Origin: Deltaproteobacteria bacterium
GTDB taxonomy: Bacteria; Desulfobacterota; Desulfobacteria; Desulfobacterales; Magnetomoraceae
Length of the DNA: 43,673 nt
Direction: 5' to 3'
Assembly: GCA_002753725.1 (NCBI GenBank)
Contig: PEAL01000005.1
Location: forward strand, 1 to 43,673
In this document: one piece after another, positions 18,370 to 27,038 of the stretch
Position numbering within the stretch: position 1 is the stretch's first letter
Layout: the number at the start of each line of letters is the position of its first letter
Notes under the pieces: generated by a model
What the model saw: only the letters and a program-made list of their open reading frames with translations
Databases searched by the model: none
Told to the model about the DNA's origin: nothing
Position numbers and translations under genes: made by a program

Positions 18370-19512
18370 ATGGCAAAGAAAAATACGACACTCACAGAAG
18401 ATTCAGATCCTTATGTCGATCTGGATCCCACCTTTGAACAAACAGTACAGGTTGTTGAGGTAACGGATGATAAGGCATCTCATGTTTCCTTAAAGAAAAT
18501 TTTTATATTACTGTTTTTATTGTTAATACTTGTTTTTGGCGGAATTTCTGGTGTTTATTTTCTTTTCTATGGAAATCCTCCGGAATATGTCGCTGACAAT
18601 TGGAACACCTCGGCGGTTATTACTAAAAAAAGTGATATCAAAACTCAAGAACCTTCAGAATCAACTTCTTTAACACTGTCAACGAGTCCACAGGCTTTAA
18701 CAGCCATCGCTCATCAATCTATGACAATTGTCGATGCCGTTCAATCATTAACAATGAATACATCCGGTTCACAAGCGGTCTTGAACACATCAACTTTACA
18801 GGACCCGTTGAATGCATCAAATATGCAGGAAACGATAAAACCATCCAATGCAGTTACCCAGACAGTCGCTTTAAATGCTTTAGAGCCCATTACACCCAAC
18901 TTGAGAACGTCACCTGTTTTCTATCATTTTAAAATTGTCAGTGATTCAGAGGACATGACCTCGGCAGAAGACAGCGACGATATCACCTCAACAGATGAGA
19001 GTGACGATATCGCCACAAGCGAAGACAGTGAAGACGTCACAGAAACAAAAGAAATAACTTCTGCAACAACAACAACAGCGGCAGCTCCTTCTGTAACTGA
19101 GACCGAATCAAAAGATGCTGATAAATCAAAACAATTAGCAGCAATTCCTCTTGGTCAAAGAAAAAAGCCTATTATTTTTCGATCCCCCATTCCACTGATT
19201 TTAATGTATCCTGAATTGACACTTAATTTTAATTCTTTTCTTGTCCTTTTACCGGATAAGCCCTCAAATACGTTTATAAATATTGGCGTATCCCTTAAGA
19301 CATCAAACGAATCTGTATTTAAAGAAATTCAAGACCGAAAAACGTTTGTCAGGGGTGCCATTTTTGGTATTCTCAAACGATTATTTGAATCCATGCCTGA
19401 AAAAGAAATTACTGGTGAAAATATAAAAAAGCGAATAATAAAAGATATCAACTATTTATTAATTAATGGGACGGTTGATGACGTTTACATCACAAACTAC
19501 TTAACAATTTGA
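18370..19512 (+). CDS. FliL-like membrane protein with long acidic Ser/Thr linker
   Basis: The 380-residue protein has a cytoplasmic N-terminus, one membrane helix (about residues 42-66), a low-complexity periplasmic linker (about 75-250) rich in Ser/Thr and with an acidic 'SED/SDD' repeat near 195-225, and a C-terminal domain of about 100 residues. That last domain follows the pattern of the FliL in this cluster: 'LTLNFNSFLVLLPD..NTFINIGVSLK', 'DRKTFVRGAIFGILKRLFE', a helix with 'KKRIIKDINYLLINGT', and a final 'VDDVYITNYLTI' (compare 'IQTIYLTDFIVQ'). I infer a second, much longer stator-associated FliL homologue. It lies 38 bp after fliA with a GGAGA site. The assignment rests on by-eye pattern matching. 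Confidence 0.7.
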   Translation: MAKKNTTLTEDSDPYVDLDPTFEQTVQVVEVTDDKASHVSLKKIFILLFLLLILVFGGISGVYFLFYGNPPEYVADNWNTSAVITKKSDIKTQEPSESTSLTLSTSPQALTAIAHQSMTIVDAVQSLTMNTSGSQAVLNTSTLQDPLNASNMQETIKPSNAVTQTVALNALEPITPNLRTSPVFYHFKIVSDSEDMTSAEDSDDITSTDESDDIATSEDSEDVTETKEITSATTTTAAAPSVTETESKDADKSKQLAAIPLGQRKKPIIFRSPIPLILMYPELTLNFNSFLVLLPDKPSNTFINIGVSLKTSNESVFKEIQDRKTFVRGAIFGILKRLFESMPEKEITGENIKKRIIKDINYLLINGTVDDVYITNYLTI

Positions 19513-19573
19513 TAGTTTTTTAATTAATTGTTATTATTATAAATATTTAATAGCTTAACACAAGGAGGCCAGC

Positions 19574-20329
19574 ATGAAAGCGATGTATTTTATGGTCACT
19601 TTTTTATTATTAACCACTGTTGTTTTTGCCGAAATGACGCCAAACGATATCTCGTATTACACAGAAAATTATCCCCCCTATAATTTTGAAAAAGATGGCA
19701 TTCCAACAGGATTTGCCACAGATGTCCTTTTAAAAATCTTTGCTAAATTAAATGTTCAGAAAACAATCAAAGATATTAAAGTTGTTCCCTGGGCCAGAGG
19801 CTATAACGATATTCAAAAAAAGAGCAATGTTTGCTTGTTTACGATGACCAAAACTGAAGAGAGGGTCAAGCAGCATGGTTTCAGGTGGGTTGGGCCTATT
19901 GCTGCCGAGGGAACCGTTCTTTTTGCGAAAAAAGATCAAAATATTAAAATAACCTCTGTTGACGATATGAAAAAATATCGCATTGCCGCGATTCGTGATG
20001 ATGTTGCAGAACAGGAAATTGTCAATCAAGGATATCCCATGAACAATGTGGATCGGACATCCAATACGGCTTCAATTATTAAAAAATTATTGAAGGGCCG
20101 GGCAGATCTATGGGCATATGGAAGAAATGCCGGCCAATGGGGGATCAAAACGAATGGTTTTAATCCTTCAGAATTTGAAATTGTGTATCAACTGACTGCA
20201 GATCAATATATGTTTTATGCTTTCAACAAAGAAACCCCTGATTCGGTTGTCATACCGCTTCAAAAAGCATTTGATGAATTAAAAGCTGATGGTACTGTCG
20301 ATCAAATTATTTCAAAATATTTGAAATAG
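19574..20329 (+). CDS. Periplasmic solute-binding protein, family 3 (amino acid type)
   Basis: The 251-residue protein has a signal peptide (cleavage after about residue 19, 'VVFA-EMT') and the family 3 binding fold: an opening strand 'ISYYTENYPPYNFEKDGIPTGFATDVL', 'VPWARGYNDIQKKSNVCLFTMTKTEER', then 'VDDMKKYRIAAIRDDVAEQEIVNQG' and a closing 'LQKAFDELKADGTVDQIISKYLK'. Such proteins bind polar amino acids or similar solutes for ABC import, or act as sensors. No permease or ATPase gene is nearby, so it is an orphan that may serve chemosensing or pair with components elsewhere. AAGGAGG precedes the ATG. Confidence 0.85.
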   Translation: MKAMYFMVTFLLLTTVVFAEMTPNDISYYTENYPPYNFEKDGIPTGFATDVLLKIFAKLNVQKTIKDIKVVPWARGYNDIQKKSNVCLFTMTKTEERVKQHGFRWVGPIAAEGTVLFAKKDQNIKITSVDDMKKYRIAAIRDDVAEQEIVNQGYPMNNVDRTSNTASIIKKLLKGRADLWAYGRNAGQWGIKTNGFNPSEFEIVYQLTADQYMFYAFNKETPDSVVIPLQKAFDELKADGTVDQIISKYLK

Positions 20330-20569
20330 TTCATTCATTAAGATGAACGAGTTCTGATTTATTAATAAGGATACGATGCTGTGCACCTTTCAAGTGTTTT
20401 CTTAATTTGATGATGATTCAAAAAAAAAATATCACCTATTCATTTTATCGCTTCGCACAACGTTTGATGTAAAGCAACTATTGATAGCGGTCTTAACGTA
20501 ACTAATTTAAATAATTTCTATTCTTACTGAAAAAATTGATTGATTCACAAAAAATTAAGAAATTAAACC

Positions 20570-21394
20570 ATGAAACTTTTAATTATAACGCTTCTCGTAT
20601 TAGATATCGGCATTATCTTCCTTTTTGTAATTTTCATGCGACGTTTTGTCCGTAAGGATCATTCAAATGGCAACGTAATTGAAACAATGGATGATCTTTT
20701 GCAACCACTGCTCACTGAAGCGAAGTCAGTTTCATATAAGTTAGAGTCCCTTCTCAAAGATAAAGAGAAGATTGTCAATGAGTTAGCTGAGAAATTAGAT
20801 CAACGGATTGCAAAAGCAGCCCGCCTTACCGATCACCCCTCAAATCGTCTGTTTTCCTCTCCCGTAGAACGTACAATCAAACCAGATCGTCTAAAACCAG
20901 AAAAAAGTAAAAATTTCAAAGAATTTCAAGATGATGTCATCCGGCTTTCCCAGCAGGGCTTATCTTCGGATCTGATTGCAGTCAAACTGGCTGTTGCTAA
21001 AAAAGAGGTTGATTTAATTCTTTCTCTGAAAAAAAATATTGAACAGGTCAGAGATATCACGGCGGACATGGAGAAAAAAGAGACTTTCCAAAAACTGAAT
21101 TTTTCAGAAAGACAACAACAATCTCCATTAGTTAAGGATATCCTTCAAAAAAAAGAAAAAAAAGCTAAAAAGCCAATAGATATCCCCGCCTCTCGAAAAA
21201 GTACAATGACATTTAATGCGAGTTCCAATTCTGATACACTTAACGCAGATGAAGTTCTCAAATTATCTCGGCGTGGTGTTCAGTCAGACGCAATTGCTCA
21301 AAAAATGGGCGTTTCTAAAGGCGAAGTTGATCTTGTCCTGGACCTGAAGAAAAAATTTCAATCGATTGAACGTAATTTGAATGCCTATAAATAA
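20570..21394 (+). CDS. Membrane-anchored protein with two DUF2802-like helical repeats
   Basis: The 274-residue protein has one N-terminal membrane helix (about residues 1-23), then a charged, coiled-coil-prone region. Two copies of an HTH-like motif follow: 'VIRLSQQGLSSDLIAVKLAVAKKEVDLILSLKK' (about 124-156) and 'VLKLSRRGVQSDAIAQKMGVSKGEVDLVLDLKK' (about 228-260). This pattern resembles DUF2802, often encoded beside flagellar or chemotaxis genes. Usually one copy is present; here there are two, separated by a Lys-rich linker. Its placement between fliA and the FliK-like gene suggests a motility role, but the function is unknown. The 240 bp upstream are AT-rich and show no clear element. Confidence 0.75.
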   Translation: MKLLIITLLVLDIGIIFLFVIFMRRFVRKDHSNGNVIETMDDLLQPLLTEAKSVSYKLESLLKDKEKIVNELAEKLDQRIAKAARLTDHPSNRLFSSPVERTIKPDRLKPEKSKNFKEFQDDVIRLSQQGLSSDLIAVKLAVAKKEVDLILSLKKNIEQVRDITADMEKKETFQKLNFSERQQQSPLVKDILQKKEKKAKKPIDIPASRKSTMTFNASSNSDTLNADEVLKLSRRGVQSDAIAQKMGVSKGEVDLVLDLKKKFQSIERNLNAYK

Positions 21395-21422
21395 AAAGAG
21401 ATTAAGGTAACCCAAATAGATT

Positions 21423-21564
21423 GGAGCCCCTAATCTTTAGATTGGGGAGTTCCTTAGGAATGCTCATAAAATAAGTTCCTCTTTTTCGATGGAGTCCTAA
21501 AGCTTTAGCTTTGGGAGTTCCTTGTCCCTGGGATGAAGTCCCAAAGCTAACGCTTTGGGACTCC
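21423..21564. repeat. Cluster of three related short hairpin repeats
   Basis: Three palindromic units of about 30 bp lie at 21423-21453, 21491-21521 and 21535-21564. All share outer GGAG(T)CC / GGGA(C/G)T(T)CC arms and an AT-containing centre. The third is the cleanest: AGTCCCAAAGC (21537-21547), loop TAAC, GCTTTGGGACT (21552-21562), a perfect 11-bp stem. The spacing is irregular and the arms have diverged, which fits a REP-like family rather than CRISPR. They lie between the DUF2802-like gene and the FliK-like gene and could also act as a weak terminator or mRNA stabiliser. Confidence 0.75.
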
Positions 21565-21627
21565 AGTATTCATAACGCCTCAAATATCGCGGAAAGATTT
21601 TTGCCCGAAGAGCAATAAAGAGGTTCC

Positions 21628-22731
21628 ATGATTCGCAGTCTTCAAGATTTAATCGTCCAGCACAATCGGACACTCAAGCCATCAACCCAGGGCACCGGTA
21701 ATAAAAATCTATCCCTGAAACAAGGTGATGTTGTCACTGCAAAAATCCTTGATTTTAACCACAAGGGCCAGGCAAAACTTTTGGTCAATGGTAAACAGTT
21801 AACCGCTCAAACCACGGTTCAACTTCCAAAAGGGCAGTTGGCACAATTCCGCGTAGAACAAACCCGCCCACATTATATTTTCAAAATAGTTGATTCAACA
21901 GGCATTCAAAAAAATATTTTACAATGGATGGGATCTGCAATGCAGGCCTCACCTTTTCAACTGTTTCATAACTTATTTCAGCGGATTGAAAAAAATCCAA
22001 ATGATGAAAATCAAAAAGCGATGATGCAGCTTTTTCAATTACTGTCTCAAATGGCCATCAAACCCGGTGATACGATAACACCCTACTACTTGATGGCTTT
22101 TATTCAACGATCCGGATTGTTATGGGAAAACAAGCTCAAACAATGGTTGGCATCAACTCAAAAAGAAATTAAACAGGATCGGTTAAAAAAGCTCATGCAA
22201 CACGATTTCAAAGGACTGGCCCTTGATATGTATCAACATACTCAAGGCGACAACCTTGAGATGAAAGTGGCCCTTGAGCAGATGATCGAACAAATCGAGC
22301 AATGGCAGCTTTTGAATCATAAAGCTTTGTCAGAAAAGGGTCAATTATATTTCATGCTGCCCCTGTTATTTGGGAATATGTTTCACACCGGTGAACTGTT
22401 AATCGATATCTCTGATGCCAGAAAAGGCAGGAAGCATCCTGCTGAATCCATGTTAAAAGCGTCATTACTGTTGAAAATGACGAATATCGGCCCTATTAAA
22501 GTTGAAGCGGTATTATTTCAACGTCAATTGAATATCGATTTTTGGATATGCCGTGATGAGATCATCACTCTTTTTAAAAACCATGAGTCGTCAATAACAC
22601 AATCTTTGGGAATACATGGCATTCATATTCAGATGATTGCCTATCACCTGAGGGATGAAACACAATTTGAGGAAATGTCGTTGATACATGATATCATGCA
22701 ATCCAACCAGCATTTGAACACTTTTGCGTAA
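21628..22731 (+). CDS. FliK-like flagellar hook-length control protein
   Basis: The 367-residue protein has an N-terminal small beta domain ('GDVVTAKILDFNHKGQAKLLVNGKQL', about residues 32-85), a helical middle and a C-terminal region (about 285-350) that follows the Flg_hook pattern of FliK: 'LLLKMTNIGPIKVEAVLFQRQLNIDFWICRDEIITLFKNH', then 'LGIHGIHIQMIAYHL'. FliK measures hook length and triggers the FlhB switch. It ends 4 bp before a gene for a free-standing FlhB C-terminal domain, the protein type that FliK would contact. The Gln/Pro-rich stretch common in long FliK proteins is missing, so this may be a FliK paralogue. Confidence 0.65.
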   Translation: MIRSLQDLIVQHNRTLKPSTQGTGNKNLSLKQGDVVTAKILDFNHKGQAKLLVNGKQLTAQTTVQLPKGQLAQFRVEQTRPHYIFKIVDSTGIQKNILQWMGSAMQASPFQLFHNLFQRIEKNPNDENQKAMMQLFQLLSQMAIKPGDTITPYYLMAFIQRSGLLWENKLKQWLASTQKEIKQDRLKKLMQHDFKGLALDMYQHTQGDNLEMKVALEQMIEQIEQWQLLNHKALSEKGQLYFMLPLLFGNMFHTGELLIDISDARKGRKHPAESMLKASLLLKMTNIGPIKVEAVLFQRQLNIDFWICRDEIITLFKNHESSITQSLGIHGIHIQMIAYHLRDETQFEEMSLIHDIMQSNQHLNTFA

Positions 22732-22735
22732 ACCA

Positions 22736-23023
22736 ATGAAAAAAGACTTACAAAAACAAAAAGCCGTTGCATTAAAGTATAATAAAGGTATTGATAAAGC
22801 ACCACGCGTTACTGCCAAAGGCAAGGGCTACATTGCAGAAAAGATTATTGCCCTTGCAAAAGCCCATGATGTGCCTGTCAAAGAGGACCCCGACCTGGTA
22901 GCACTATTATCTGAACTGGAATTGCAGGAAGAAATCCCGCCAGAAATGTATATGGTTGTTGCGGAGCTTCTTGCATTTGTTTATCGAATGAATCAGGAAA
23001 AAAAAACTGCAATTAATATTTGA
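22736..23023 (+). CDS. Stand-alone FlhB C-terminal-domain protein
   Basis: The 95-residue protein matches only the cytoplasmic substrate-switch domain of FlhB downstream of the cleavage site: 'KAVALKYNKGIDKAPRVTAKGKGYIAEKIIALAKAHDVPV', 'EIPPEMYMVVAELLAFVYRMN' (compare the end of FlhB, 'EIPTTLYQAVAEVLAYVYRLK'). It lacks membrane helices and the NPTH cleavage motif. Such EscU/YscU-like free domains are common beside FliK genes in deltaproteobacteria and firmicutes, and some can replace the cleaved FlhB fragment. The ATG at 22736 is chosen over an overlapping TTG at 22724; translation is probably coupled to the upstream gene. Confidence 0.88.
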   Translation: MKKDLQKQKAVALKYNKGIDKAPRVTAKGKGYIAEKIIALAKAHDVPVKEDPDLVALLSELELQEEIPPEMYMVVAELLAFVYRMNQEKKTAINI

Positions 23024-23097
23024 CTTTTTATTCTTAACCTACCATTATTATAAATTAAAATTAAAAAATACCACCATTGAATTAAAGGATACTTCTC

Positions 23098-24162
23098 ATG
23101 CCAAAACGACATACATTGTTAATCGTTGATGATATCCCCGAAAATATAGATATTATTCGAGAAACCCTAAAAGATGACTATCGTATGATTGCGACAACAC
23201 GCGGAGAACAGGCTTTTCAGCTTGCCTGCAACAAACAGCCGGACTTGATATTACTGGATATTATGATGCCTGACATCAATGGCTATGAAATTTGCAAAAT
23301 GTTGAAAGCTAACAAATCCACCGCCGATATTCCTGTATTTTTTACAACAGCATTAAACAGTGAAGCCGATGAAACCAAAGGCTTATCACTGGGGGCTGTG
23401 GATTACATTACCAAACCGTTTTGTATGCCAATCGTTCGGGAACGGATCAAATTGCAATTAGAATTAAAAACGCATCGAGATCAGTTGGAAAATCTTGTGG
23501 ATCAAAGAACCCGTGAACTTTCTGAAAGTCAAAAACAAATCATCTATAGACTGGGCCTGGCCTCTGAATACAGAGATCCGGAAACCGGAATGCATATCAA
23601 GAGAATGAGTCATTATTGCCAACTATTATTTAAATGTATTGGCTATTCGGACAAAGAATGTGAACGAATTCTTGATGCCAGTCCCATGCATGATGTCGGT
23701 AAAATTGGCATACCGGATTCAATCTTGCTCAAGCCCGGAAAGTTGACAAAAGAAGAATTTGATATCATGAAACAACATACCGTCATCGGTAAGCGTATTT
23801 TATCCGGTCAGGATGCCACTGGAAAAACGGTTTTACCCTTTGTTGACAGTCACTTGATATCAATGGCAATTTCAATTGCCTATACCCATCATGAAAAATG
23901 GGATGGTACAGGATATCCCAATCAATTAGCAAATACTCATATTCCCATTGAAGGTAGGGTTTCTGCCATTGCAGATGTCTTTGATGCCCTGACATCAGAG
24001 CGTCCTTACAAAAAAGCCTGGCCAGTAGAGGAAGCCCTGGATGAAATGATCAAGCTTAAAGAAAAAAGTTTTGAGCCTGACCTCATCGATGCTTTTGAAA
24101 AAATTTTGCCGGAAATATTGATAATCAAAGAACAATTTTCAGACAAGACATATATACCTTAA
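23098..24162 (+). CDS. Response regulator with HD-GYP cyclic-di-GMP phosphodiesterase domain
   Basis: The 354-residue protein has an N-terminal receiver domain (about residues 5-120; acidic pair D11/D12, phospho-acceptor D54, K106-P107), a short coiled coil (about 122-150) and an HD-GYP domain with complete catalytic motifs: H198-D199 in 'MHDVGKIGIPD', and H264-H265-E266 to G270-T-G-Y-P. Such proteins hydrolyse c-di-GMP when phosphorylated, favouring motility over attachment. No histidine kinase is nearby. It begins 74 bp after the FlhB-like gene with an AAAGGA site. The place next to flagellar genes suggests, but does not prove, control of motility. Confidence 0.95.
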   Translation: MPKRHTLLIVDDIPENIDIIRETLKDDYRMIATTRGEQAFQLACNKQPDLILLDIMMPDINGYEICKMLKANKSTADIPVFFTTALNSEADETKGLSLGAVDYITKPFCMPIVRERIKLQLELKTHRDQLENLVDQRTRELSESQKQIIYRLGLASEYRDPETGMHIKRMSHYCQLLFKCIGYSDKECERILDASPMHDVGKIGIPDSILLKPGKLTKEEFDIMKQHTVIGKRILSGQDATGKTVLPFVDSHLISMAISIAYTHHEKWDGTGYPNQLANTHIPIEGRVSAIADVFDALTSERPYKKAWPVEEALDEMIKLKEKSFEPDLIDAFEKILPEILIIKEQFSDKTYIP

Positions 24163-24295
24163 ATCGTAATTTACCATTGCAAATTGATTGTAAAATTGAT
24201 AATTTTGTATCGTTGATATAATTTAATAACTTTTGGGGAAAAATGACACCCGGATACTGTCATTCAGAGCCCTGAAAACAATATGGGAGACACTT

Positions 24296-26092
24296 ATGAG
24301 CGAATTAATGACCAACGTGGACACATTCTGGCTCCACATGGATCAGCCCACCAATTTAATGATTATTACATCCGTGCAGGAATTTGATGAGCTTTTAGAT
24401 TTTAATACTGTTAAGGAAACCCTTGAAAAACGATTATTGACGTTTGATCGTTTTACCAAACGTGTTGTTAAACCTATTTCCGGGGTTGGCATTCCATCCT
24501 GGGAAGAAGATCCAACCTTTGATATTCGATCGCATTTGCATAGAGTTGCCCTTCCTTCACCGGGTGATAAGTCTGCTCTGCAGGAAATGATCAGCGATTT
24601 AACATCTGTCCCAATGGATCGTACCAAACCGTTGTGGCAAATGTATTTAATTGAAAATTACAATGAGGGCTGCGTGCTGTTCTCAAAGATTCATCACAGT
24701 ATCGCCGATGGAATTGCTTTGATTCATGTTTTGTTCTCCCTGACGGACACACAAGCCGATCTCACATTACAAGATAATTTCCCTGTTGCGTCTGCTTCAA
24801 AAAAGACCTCGGGTGAAGGGCCGATGAAAAAAAATATTAAGGAAGCTGTAAAGCTTGCTCGTAACGTCGGAAAGGTTCTCAAAAAAGAATGCATTGAATC
24901 CATAACCAATCCTTTTCATCTTATGGAACTGGCTCGTCTCAGCACTGGATTGGCGTTTGATTTTGCAGGTGTCCTTACACGGCTGATGATTATGCCTCCG
25001 GATCCCAAAACATCGTTAAAAGGCCCGCTAAGTATTCGAAAATATGTGGCCTGGAGTCAACCCCTTGACTTGAATGATGTTAAACTGGTTGGTCGAAGTG
25101 TCCGGGCGACAGTGAATGATGTTCTGATTTCAACAGTTAGTGGCGCACTTCGTCGTTATCTTCAAAAACGAAATGATAAAGTAAATGAACTGGATTTAAG
25201 GGTTGCCATACCGGTCAATATTCGTCGTCCGGGCCGTGAATGCGAACTGGGCAACAGATTCAGCCTTATTTTTCTTGCTTTGCCCATTCATGTTGAAGAC
25301 CCGATCATTCGAATGCGTGAGGTCAAACGTCGCATGGATAATATTAAATCCTCGCCAGATGCCATTGTTGGATTTCAGGCACTCAATGCTTTAGGGGTAT
25401 CACCCGCCAATCTTGCCAAGCGTGCAGCACATTTTCTGGCAAATAAGTCCACGGCTGTTTTGACGAATGTACCTGGACCTAAAACGCCACTTTATTTTGC
25501 CGGCAAAAAAATTAAAAATATGATGTTCTGGGTACCGAGAATTGGTCAGGTCGGTCATGGTATCAGCATTATCAGTTATAACAACGCAGTGACCATCGGT
25601 GTGGTTACAGATTCTGCTCTTGTTCCTGAGCCTGAGGACATATTGCAGGCATTTCAAGAAGAATTCGATCATATCGTTACATTGGCGAAATCCGGTAAAA
25701 TTGATGGTGATCCACTCATCATCAATGACATGAGAAATGCTCAGCCAGACGATGAACCAGAAGAAGAACTCGAACATGAACCGATCTTTTTTCCTTCATT
25801 GGCAGATACACGTCTACGAGAAGTCATATATGATTTTCTGGATGAAACAGATTTAACAAAAGAAAATGGGCCTGAACCTGAGGGTATAGACATGGAAGAT
25901 GATAGGGAGGCAGAAACTGAAGAAACCTTCATTCCGCCAGCACAATGCAGGGCAATGACCCAATCGGGGTCTCGCTGTAAAAATTTAGCATTGACAGATT
26001 CAATCTATTGTCGTGTTCATGATAACATGGCAAAGAAAAAGGACATTCCTACGGTTAATTTATTGGAAGATGAGACAGATATTGGTTTTTAA
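24296..26092 (+). CDS. Wax ester synthase/diacylglycerol acyltransferase (WS/DGAT) with Cys/His C-terminal tail
   Basis: The ATG at 24296 has GGGAG 6 bases upstream and gives a normal family N-terminus ('VDTFWLHMDQPTNLMIITSV'); in-frame TTG 24233 is less likely. The WS/DGAT domain covers about residues 5-470, with catalytic H133-H134-SIAD-G139, 'VNDVLISTVSGALRRYL', 'RVAIPVNIR' and 'TNVPGPKTPLYFAGKKI'. It esterifies acyl-CoA to fatty alcohols or diacylglycerol, making storage lipid. About 120 extra residues follow: an acidic linker, then a segment near 555-580 with the spacing C-x(8)-C-x(11)-C-x(3)-H ('QCRAMTQSGSRCKNLALT', then 'YCRVHD'), like small DUF5763-type putative zinc motifs. The fusion is unusual for the enzyme family. 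Confidence 0.9.
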   Translation: MSELMTNVDTFWLHMDQPTNLMIITSVQEFDELLDFNTVKETLEKRLLTFDRFTKRVVKPISGVGIPSWEEDPTFDIRSHLHRVALPSPGDKSALQEMISDLTSVPMDRTKPLWQMYLIENYNEGCVLFSKIHHSIADGIALIHVLFSLTDTQADLTLQDNFPVASASKKTSGEGPMKKNIKEAVKLARNVGKVLKKECIESITNPFHLMELARLSTGLAFDFAGVLTRLMIMPPDPKTSLKGPLSIRKYVAWSQPLDLNDVKLVGRSVRATVNDVLISTVSGALRRYLQKRNDKVNELDLRVAIPVNIRRPGRECELGNRFSLIFLALPIHVEDPIIRMREVKRRMDNIKSSPDAIVGFQALNALGVSPANLAKRAAHFLANKSTAVLTNVPGPKTPLYFAGKKIKNMMFWVPRIGQVGHGISIISYNNAVTIGVVTDSALVPEPEDILQAFQEEFDHIVTLAKSGKIDGDPLIINDMRNAQPDDEPEEELEHEPIFFPSLADTRLREVIYDFLDETDLTKENGPEPEGIDMEDDREAETEETFIPPAQCRAMTQSGSRCKNLALTDSIYCRVHDNMAKKKDIPTVNLLEDETDIGF

Positions 26093-26105
26093 TCAACAAT
26101 AATAG

Positions 26106-26142
26106 ACAACATCTCTTTGAATCCGGGGCAGAGGGATGTTGT
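26106..26142 (+). terminator. Possible terminator hairpin after the WS/DGAT gene
   Basis: CAACATCTCTTTG (26107-26119) pairs with CAGAGGGATGTTG (26129-26141), a 13-bp stem with two G-T or mismatch positions and a 9-base loop, starting 14 bp after the stop codon. The following sequence is TTATTG rather than a clear T-run, so an intrinsic terminator is likely but not certain. Confidence 0.45.
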
Positions 26143-26234
26143 TATTGCACTTTAAAAGTCTAATTGTATTTCATTCTCGACAAAAGCACATAAAGTTAGA
26201 GGCAGCATTCGAATGAGTGGTATTTTGACTAAAG

Positions 26235-26261
26235 TTAATTAATTTCGTGGCAATTAATTAA
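26235..26261. promoter_or_regulatory. AT-only inverted repeat upstream of the sulfotransferase gene
   Basis: TTAATTAATT (26235-26244) and AATTAATTAA (26252-26261) form a perfect 10-bp inverted repeat with a 7-base spacer, 24 bp before the sulfotransferase ATG. It could be an operator or a weak hairpin; AT-rich palindromes can also arise by chance in this base composition. Confidence 0.3.
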
Positions 26262-26285
26262 TTAAAGAAAAATCTAAGGTTAAAA

Positions 26286-27023
26286 ATGAAAATAGTTTTA
26301 CCTATTTTTTGCTATGATATTTCTGGGTACAAAAGAATATATCATATACATAATGAAAAAACAGCTGGAACTTCAATAAATTATATTTTCCTATCTCTTG
26401 GTGGTGAGAAAGGAGAAATTGTATATGGACGAATGTTAAAAACACCAGGTTGGGTTACTGTTTCAAATGATAAAATATACACAGGATGGAATAAAGAATT
26501 AATAGAACAGGGGCATTATTATTATGGTTTTTCTCACATTCCTACACACATGCTCCAGCTTCCCTCAAAAACATTTACTTTTACTTGTTTCCGAGATCCT
26601 ATTAATCGGTTTATTTCAAACTATAAGGAACAAATGTCATATAAAATTAACAATATAAAACATCCATCAATGAAAATTAGGTCTAATCGGTTAGGCCATT
26701 CTTTTTTTGATTATATGCTTAATGTTCCACGAGAATTTTTACTTGGACAATTATACATGTTCTCAAAAACGTTTGATATTAACGAAGCATATGATAGAAT
26801 TCAAAATTGCTCACATTATTTTTTTACCGAACAATTTTCAACAGGGCTTAAGCAATTATCATCAAAAAGTGGGATTTCATTAGAAGTAGAAGCAATTCAT
26901 GCCAGAAAATCAAGTAATAATGAAATTGAAATATCAGACAAAGATAAGTATATATTGAGAGACCTACTAAATCCTGAATATATTCTATTGGACAAGCTAA
27001 AAAAGAATTATGGAGCTTTATGA
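26286..27023 (+). CDS. Sulfotransferase family 2-type protein
   Basis: The 245-residue protein has the two PAPS-binding signatures of sulfotransferases: a 5'-phosphosulfate loop 'IYHIHNEKTAGTSINYIF' (about residues 18-35) and a 3'-phosphate motif 'FTCFRDPINRFISNYKEQ' (about 98-115). Members transfer sulfate from PAPS to sugars or other surface polymers. No signal peptide is evident. AAGG at 26276-26279 serves the ATG. The gene is clearly more AT-rich than its neighbours, has no functional relatives around it, and is followed 23 bp later by a MITE-like insertion, all suggesting horizontal acquisition. The substrate is unknown. Confidence 0.8.
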   Translation: MKIVLPIFCYDISGYKRIYHIHNEKTAGTSINYIFLSLGGEKGEIVYGRMLKTPGWVTVSNDKIYTGWNKELIEQGHYYYGFSHIPTHMLQLPSKTFTFTCFRDPINRFISNYKEQMSYKINNIKHPSMKIRSNRLGHSFFDYMLNVPREFLLGQLYMFSKTFDINEAYDRIQNCSHYFFTEQFSTGLKQLSSKSGISLEVEAIHARKSSNNEIEISDKDKYILRDLLNPEYILLDKLKKNYGAL

Positions 27024-27038
27024 ACAAATTGGAAGTAT

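Noticed and set aside
20330..20569. Riboswitch or small RNA in the 240-bp gap before the DUF2802-like gene
   Set aside because: Only AT-rich sequence and a 6-bp stem near the left end were seen; no c-di-GMP or other known aptamer motif was recognised.
21423..21564. CRISPR array
   Set aside because: Units are palindromic, diverged and irregularly spaced (68 and 44 bp), with no cas genes nearby.
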